DNA of 64,000 nt from Brachyhypopomus gauderio (taxonomy: Eukaryota > Chordata > Actinopteri > Gymnotiformes > Hypopomidae), in the NCBI RefSeq assembly GCF_052324685.1, contig NW_027506911.1, forward strand, positions 62,001-126,000, given 5' to 3'. Below the pieces are notes generated by a model. That model was not told where the DNA came from. It worked only from the letters and a program-made list of their open reading frames with translations, and ran no database searches. Shown here piece after piece: positions 58,515-64,000 of the stretch (position 1 is the stretch's first letter; the number at the start of each line of letters is the position of its first letter). The position numbers and the translations under genes are program-made.

Positions 58515-58587
58515 TGCCGAAACCCGGGATCGAACCAGGGACCTTTAGATCTTCAGTCTAACGCTCTCCCAACTGAGCTATTTCGGC
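58515..58587 (-). tRNA. tRNA-Phe-GAA: tRNA-Phe(GAA), class P
   Basis: Majority sequence. Confidence 0.96.
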
Positions 58588-58862
58588 AAGCTGCAGATAA
58601 ACCACGTCGAGATGCAATCGAAACTTTATCAACGACTGTTACCTTTCCTTAGGTTCTTGCAACATGCTTTCACAGCGTAACGGTTTCGGCACAGTGAAAT
58701 TCACGGACAGGTACGGCAAGACCTAATTTGGCAATGTTTATCATGATGCCAACATGAGAAAACCTTGTGGGTCAATGCTGGATTCGGTATTATTTCCTAG
58801 TCGGGCTGAGCTGATCCGTAAGCTTTCCTTAAAACTCCAATCAAAAGAATAAACTCTTGAGA

Positions 58863-58935
58863 GGGGGATTAGCTCAAGTGGTAGAGCACTCGCTTTGCAT
58901 GCGAGAGGTAGTGGGATCGATGCCCACATTCTCCA
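58863..58935 (+). tRNA. tRNA-Ala-TGC: tRNA-Ala(TGC), class A54, G26A
   Basis: Same G26A change as the preceding copy; the two units are probably a local duplication. Confidence 0.94.
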
Positions 58936-59403
58936 AAGCTCTCTTACTGACTCCTTGCTTGCTTACGATAAGCATGAAGCAGCCAGCTTTTGTCTTAAGG
59001 GAATAATTTCATGACCTTCAAAGGTCTCTTAGAACATGGTCACTTTGGATTCCTCCAGCAAACAGTTGACATCTTTGCCACATCTCTTTTTACTTTTGGA
59101 CAAAGGCTGTCCATAAGCCGAAGGAAGCAGAGGAAAGTCCAATTCAGTCAAAACTTAAGCATGTCCTGAAGTGGTACACCTATGCTTTTGGACAACGCGT
59201 ACATGCAAGTTGACACCTACACATTTCCTTCTCCAAATGCTTTATCAGCAGATGAATTGAACATCTAGAGTCTCGAGTTCTGACAATCCCACTGTGAAAT
59301 CTCACAACAAAACATCAAACAGTTTATGTCTGTTTATAATTTTTCAACAGAATGCACAGGTCATTCAAAAGCTGAGGCTTTCCACCTAGCTAGGTCGAGT
59401 TCA

Positions 59404-59476
59404 TGCCGAAACCCGGGATCGAACCAGGGACCTTTAGATCTTCAGTCTAACGCTCTCCCAACTGAGCTATTTCGGC
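59404..59476 (-). tRNA. tRNA-Phe-GAA: tRNA-Phe(GAA), class P
   Basis: Majority sequence. Confidence 0.96.
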
Positions 59477-59751
59477 AAGCTGCAAATAAACCACGTCGAG
59501 ATGCAATCGAAACTTTATCAACTACTGTTACCTTTCCTTAGGTTCTTGCAACATGCTTTCACAGCGTAACGGTTTCGGCACAGTGAAATTCACGGACAGG
59601 TACGGCAAGACCTAATTTGGCAATGTTTATCATGATGCCAACATGAGAAAACCTTGTGGGTCAATGCTGGATTCGGTATTATTTCCTAGTCGGGCTGAGC
59701 TGATCCGTAAGCTTTCCTTAAAACTCCAATCAAAAGAATAAACTCTTGAGA

Positions 59752-59824
59752 GGGGGATTAGCTCAAGTGGTAGAGCGCTCGCTTTGCATGCGAGAGGTAG
59801 TGGGATCGATGCCCACATTCTCCA
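59752..59824 (+). tRNA. tRNA-Ala-TGC: tRNA-Ala(TGC), class A54
   Basis: All arms intact. Confidence 0.96.
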
Positions 59825-60292
59825 AAGCTCTCTTACTGACTCCTTGCTTGCTTACGATAAGCATGAAGCAGCCAGCTTTTGTCTTAAGGGAATAATTTCA
59901 TGACCTTCAAAGGTCTCTTAGAACATGGTCACTTTGGATTCCTCCAGCAAACAGTTGACATCTTTGCCACATCTCTTTTTACTTTTGGACAAAGGCTGTC
60001 CATAAGCCGAAGGAAGCAGAGGAAAGTCCAATTCAGTCAAAACTTAAGCATGTCGTGAAGTGGTACACCTATGCTTTTGGACAACGCGTACATGCAAGTT
60101 GACACCTACACATTTCCTTCTCCAAATGCTTTATCAGCAGATGAATTGAACATCTAGAGTCTCGAGTTCTGACAATCCCACTGTGAAATCTCACAACAAA
60201 ACATCAAACAGTTTATGTCTGTTTATAATTTTTCAACAGAATGCACAGGTCATTCAAAAGCTGAGGCTTTCCACCTAGCTAGGTCGAGTTCA

Positions 60293-60365
60293 TGCCGAAA
60301 CCCGGGATCGAACCAGGGACCTTTAGATCTTCAGTCTAACGCTCTCCCAACTGAGCTATTTCGGC
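60293..60365 (-). tRNA. tRNA-Phe-GAA: tRNA-Phe(GAA), class P
   Basis: Majority sequence. Confidence 0.96.
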
Positions 60366-60640
60366 AAGCTGCAGATAAACCACGTCGAGATGCAAACGAA
60401 ACTTTATCAACGACTGTTACCTTTCCTTAGGTTCTTGCAACATGCTTTCACAGCGTAACGGTTTCGGCACAGTGAAATTCACGGACAGGTACAGCAAGAC
60501 CTAATTTGGCAATGTTTATCATGATGCCAACATGAGAAAACCTTGTGGGTCAATGCTGGATTCGGTATTATTTCCTAGTCGGGCTGAGCTGATCCGTAAG
60601 CTTTCCTTAAAACTCCAATCAAAAGAATAAACTCTTGAGA

Positions 60641-60713
60641 GGGGGATTAGCTCAAGTGGTAGAGCGCTCGCTTTGCATGCGAGAGGTAGTGGGATCGATG
60701 CCCACATTCTCCA
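60641..60713 (+). tRNA. tRNA-Ala-TGC: tRNA-Ala(TGC), class A54
   Basis: All arms intact. Confidence 0.96.
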
Positions 60714-61181
60714 AAGCTCTCTTACTGACTCCTTGCTTGCTTACGATAAGCATGAAGCAGCCAGCTTTTGTCTTAAGGGAATAATTTCATGACCTTCAAA
60801 GGTCTCTTAGAACATGGTCACTTTGGATTCCTCCAGCAAACAGTTGACATCTTTGCCACATCTCTTTTTACTTTTGGACAAAGGCTGTCCATAAGCCGAA
60901 GGAAGCAGAGGAAAGTCCAATTCAGTCAAAACTTAAGCATGTCGTGAAGTGGTACACCTATGCTTTTGGACAACGCGTACATGCAAGTTGACACCTACAC
61001 ATTTCCTTCTCCAAATGCTTTATCAGCAGATGAATTGAACATCTAGAGTCTCGAGTTCTGACAATCCCACTGTGAAATCTCACAACAAAACATCAAACAG
61101 TTTATGTCTGTTTATAATTTTTCAACAGAATGCACAGGTCATTCAAAAGCTGAGGCTTTCCACCTAGCTAGGTCGAGTTCA

Positions 61182-61254
61182 TGCCGAAACCCGGGATCGA
61201 ACCAGGGACCTTTAGATCTTCAGTCTAACGCTCTCCCAACTGAGCTATTTCGGC
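61182..61254 (-). tRNA. tRNA-Phe-GAA: tRNA-Phe(GAA), class P
   Basis: Majority sequence. Confidence 0.96.
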
Positions 61255-61529
61255 AAGCTGCAGATAAACCACGTCGAGATGCAAACGAAACTTTATCAAC
61301 GACTGTTACCTTTCCTTAGGTTCTTGCAACATGCTTTCACAGCGTAACGGTTTCGGCACAGTGAAATTCACGGACAGGTACAGCAAGACCTAATATGGCA
61401 ATGTTTATCATGATGCCAACATGAGAAAACCTTGTGGGTCAATGCTGGATTCGGTATTATTTCCTAGTCGGGCTGAGCTGATCCGTAAGCTTTCCTTAAA
61501 ACTCCAATCAAAAGAATAAACTCTTGAGA

Positions 61530-61602
61530 GGGGGATTAGCTCAAGTGGTAGAGCGCTCGCTTTGCATGCGAGAGGTAGTGGGATCGATGCCCACATTCTC
61601 CA
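61530..61602 (+). tRNA. tRNA-Ala-TGC: tRNA-Ala(TGC), class A54
   Basis: All arms intact. Confidence 0.96.
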
Positions 61603-62070
61603 AAGCTCTCTTACTGACTCCTTGCTTGCTTACGATAAGCATGAAGCAGCCAGCTTTAGTCTTAAGGGAATCATTTCATGACCTTCAAAGGTCTCTTAGA
61701 ACATGGTCACTTTGGATTCCTCCAGCAAACAGTTGACATCTTTGCCACATCTTTTTTTACTTTTGGACAAAGGCTGTCCATAAGCCGAAGGAAGCAGAGG
61801 AAAGTCCAATTCAGTCAAAACTTAAGCATGTCGTGAAGTGGTACACCTATGCTTTTGGACAACGCGTACATGCAAGTTGACACCTACACATTTCCTTCTC
61901 CAAATGCTTTATCAGCAGATGAATTGAACATCTAGAGTCTCGAGTTCTGACAATCCCACTGTGAAATCTCACAACAAAACATCAAACAGTTTATGTCTGT
62001 TTATAATTTTTCAACAGAATGCACAGGTCATTCAAAAGCTGAGGCTTTCCACCTAGCTAGGTCGAGTTCA

Positions 62071-62143
62071 TGCCGAAACCCGGGATTGAACCAGGGACCT
62101 TTAGATCTTCAGTCTAACGCTCTCCCAACTGAGCTATTTCGGC
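62071..62143 (-). tRNA. tRNA-Phe-GAA: tRNA-Phe(GAA), G57A variant
   Basis: The T loop is TTCAATC; purine 57 is kept and the B box consensus still holds. Confidence 0.94.
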
Positions 62144-62418
62144 AAGCTGCAGATAAACCACGTCGAGATGCAAACGAAACTTTATCAACGACTGTTACCT
62201 TTCCTTAGGTTCTTGCAACATGCTTTCACAGCGTAACGGTTTCGGCACAGTGAAATTCACGGACAGGTACAGCAAGACCTAATTTGGCAATGTTTATCAT
62301 GATGCCAACATGAGAAAACCTTGTGGGTCAATGCTGGATTCGGTATTATTTCCTAGTCGGGCTGAGCTGATCCGTAAGCTTTCCTTAAAACTCCAATCAA
62401 AAGAATAAACTCTTGAGA

Positions 62419-62491
62419 GGGGGATTAGCTCAAGTGGTAGAGCGCTCGCTTTGCATGCGAGAGGTAGTGGGATCGATGCCCACATTCTCCA
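62419..62491 (+). tRNA. tRNA-Ala-TGC: tRNA-Ala(TGC), class A54
   Basis: All arms intact. Confidence 0.96.
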
Positions 62492-62959
62492 AAGCTCTCT
62501 TACTGACTCCTTGCTTGCTTACGATAAGCATGAAGCAGCCAGCTTTAGTCTTAAGGGAATAATTTCATGACCTTCAAAGGTCTCTTAGAACATGGTCACT
62601 TTGGATTCCTCCAGCAAACAGTTGACATCTTTGCCACATCTCTTTTTACTTTTGGACAAAGGCTGTCCATAAGCCGAAGGAAGCAGAGGAAAGTCCAATT
62701 CAGTCAAAACTTAAGCATGTCGTGAAGTGGTACACCTATGCTTTTGGACAACGCGTACATGCAAGTTGACACCTACACATTTCCTTCTCCAAATGCTTTA
62801 TCAGCAGATGAATTGAACATCTAGAGTCTCGAGTTCTGACAATCCCACTGTGAAATCTCACAACAAAACATCAAACAGTTTATGTCTGTTTATAATTTTT
62901 CAACAGAATGCACAGGTCATTCAAAAGCTGAGGCTTTCCACCTAGCTAGGTCGAGTTCA

Positions 62960-63032
62960 TGCCGAAACCCGGGATCGAACCAGGGACCTTTAGATCTTCA
63001 GTCTAACGCTCTCCCAACTGAGCTATTTCGGC
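62960..63032 (-). tRNA. tRNA-Phe-GAA: tRNA-Phe(GAA), class P
   Basis: Majority sequence; last Phe gene in the window. Confidence 0.96.
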
Positions 63033-63307
63033 AAGCTGCAGATAAACCACGTCGAGATGCAATCGAAACTTTATCAACGACTGTTACCTTTCCTTAGGTT
63101 CTTGCAACATGCTTTCACAGCGTAACGGTTTCGGCACAGTGAAATTCACGGACAGGTACGGCAAGACCTAATTTGGCAATGTTTATCATGATGCCAACAT
63201 GAGAAAACCTTGTGGGTCAATGCTGGATTCGGTATTATTTCCTAGTCGGGCTGAGCTGATCCGTAAGCTTTCCTTAAAACTCCAATCAAAAGAATAAACT
63301 CTTGAGA

Positions 63308-63380
63308 GGGGGATTAGCTCAAGTGGTAGAGCGCTCGCTTTGCATGCGAGAGGTAGTGGGATCGATGCCCACATTCTCCA
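63308..63380 (+). tRNA. tRNA-Ala-TGC: tRNA-Ala(TGC), class A54
   Basis: Last tRNA gene in the window, 96 bp before the array break. Confidence 0.96.
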
Positions 63381-63476
63381 AAGCTCTCTTACTGACTCCT
63401 TGCTTGCTTACGATAAGCATGAAGCAGCCAGCTTTTGTCTTAAGGGAATAATTTCATGACCTTCAAAGGTCTCTTA

Positions 63477-64000
63477 TGGCGCATTTCCACTAGGGCCTGC
63501 TTGGCGCGGTACGGTTCGATACGGGTCGCTTCGCAACGGAACGGTACGGTCGCGTTGTGTTTCCATTACAATGGTGAACCACCCCAATGTGGGTGGAGTC
63601 GCTGTTGGCGCGCGGGTTTTAGTGTCGTGACATCATTTGTATGCGACCACAACACCGGCACAACACCCCTTAACAAATAGCATTATTGTATCTTATTTAT
63701 CTTTATCTTCATTATTGTATGTGGTTGCTCTAATTATTGATAATAATTTGGTATTACTCAAACAGGCTGAACACACCCTGCATAAAAAGCATCAGTCATA
63801 CAATCAAATGAAATCAAACTTTATTATGAAATATAGATATTTAAAGTACAACATATGTAAATAATATAGTTATAGTTTTAAAAAGTGCAAAAAGCAAATA
63901 TATACGTATAGCTTTATATGAAATAAATATTTATAGTACTACAAGCAACATTTTGTGTGCTTTTACTGGCGTCTGTCTCGCATGGTGTTCACAAGTTCGC
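63477..64000. mobile_element. Left end of an unrelated repeat, possibly PIF/Harbinger-like (partial)
   Basis: The array sequence stops immediately after TTA (63474-63476). GC-rich sequence starting TGGCGCATTTCCAC follows, with internal GGTACGG-type repeats, then AT-rich DNA. Insertion at TTA fits the 3 bp TTA/TAA duplication of PIF/Harbinger elements, and a minus-strand gene seems to end inside. The other end is outside the window, so neither the duplication nor the family can be confirmed. Confidence 0.4.
63963..64000 (-). CDS. Possible 3' end of a minus-strand gene (partial)
   Basis: The minus strand reads ELVNTMRDRRQ then TAA (63963-63965). An AATAAA polyadenylation signal lies downstream at 63820-63825 on minus. 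The visible part is too short to assign; a transposase of the surrounding repeat is a guess. Confidence 0.25.
   Translation of the reverse strand, partial: ELVNTMRDRRQ

Larger units (their letters stand above)
54127..63476. repeat. Tandem tRNA array, block 4 (rest of unit 41 to unit 51)
   Basis: Mostly right-hand subfamily units with A54 tRNA-Ala. Exceptions are the units with Ala at 54415 and 56194, which have left-hand G54 features. Three units are 890 bp because of one extra T after TTATAATTTTT. The array stops at 63476 in the spacer after the last Ala gene, at a TTA where a different repeat begins. Spacers hold no gene. Confidence 0.97.

Overview
The window is eukaryotic nuclear DNA, most likely from a teleost fish. 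This is inferred from vertebrate-type nuclear tRNA genes, a spliced (GT-AG) DNA transposon gene, and an encoded protein type I associate with fish genomes. No ordinary host protein-coding gene is visible. The window is a tandem tRNA gene array invaded by transposons.

Array. An 889 bp unit is repeated about 51 times in four blocks (1-5737, 8777-35442, 42993-46554, 54127-63476). Each unit holds one tRNA-Phe(GAA) gene on the minus strand and one tRNA-Ala(TGC) gene on the plus strand. The two are divergent, 275 bp apart; about 468 bp separate the Ala gene from the next Phe gene. I count 51 tRNA-Ala genes and 48 uninterrupted tRNA-Phe genes. The spacers are as conserved as the tRNA genes, as expected from unequal crossing-over and gene conversion. 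tRNA-Ala falls into three T-loop classes: G54 (26 copies), A54 (14 copies, mostly on the right) and A56 (11 copies, having lost the invariant C56 and so probably dead). tRNA-Phe classes: P (majority), Q (G4:U69 wobble), R (C3/U70 mismatch). Class order shows a 6-unit (5,334 bp) higher-order repeat between about 14.8 and 25.6 kb.

Transposons. Three copies of one DNA transposon (5738-8776, 35443-42992, 46555-54126) interrupt three tRNA-Phe genes at exactly the same nucleotide, with 6 bp target duplications covering tRNA positions 8-13, the start of the A box. They have imperfect 23 bp terminal inverted repeats. The two long copies (7,550 and 7,572 bp) each carry an uninterrupted gene of 12 coding exons on the minus strand, for a protein of about 1,371 and 1,377 residues. 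It has a DUF6729-like zinc ribbon, a D-D-D(2)H-E transposase core and a C-terminal CCHC cluster. A TATA box, a non-coding first exon and an upstream array of 33 bp repeats, each with a CCAAT box, form its probable promoter. The first copy (3,039 bp) is an internal-deletion derivative. Target choice, duplication length and catalytic signature match the Dada superfamily, which inserts into multicopy small RNA genes; the family assignment is from memory of that literature.

Right edge. At 63476 the array is cut after a TTA by an unrelated repeat (63477-64000), probably the end of a PIF/Harbinger-like transposon running out of the window.
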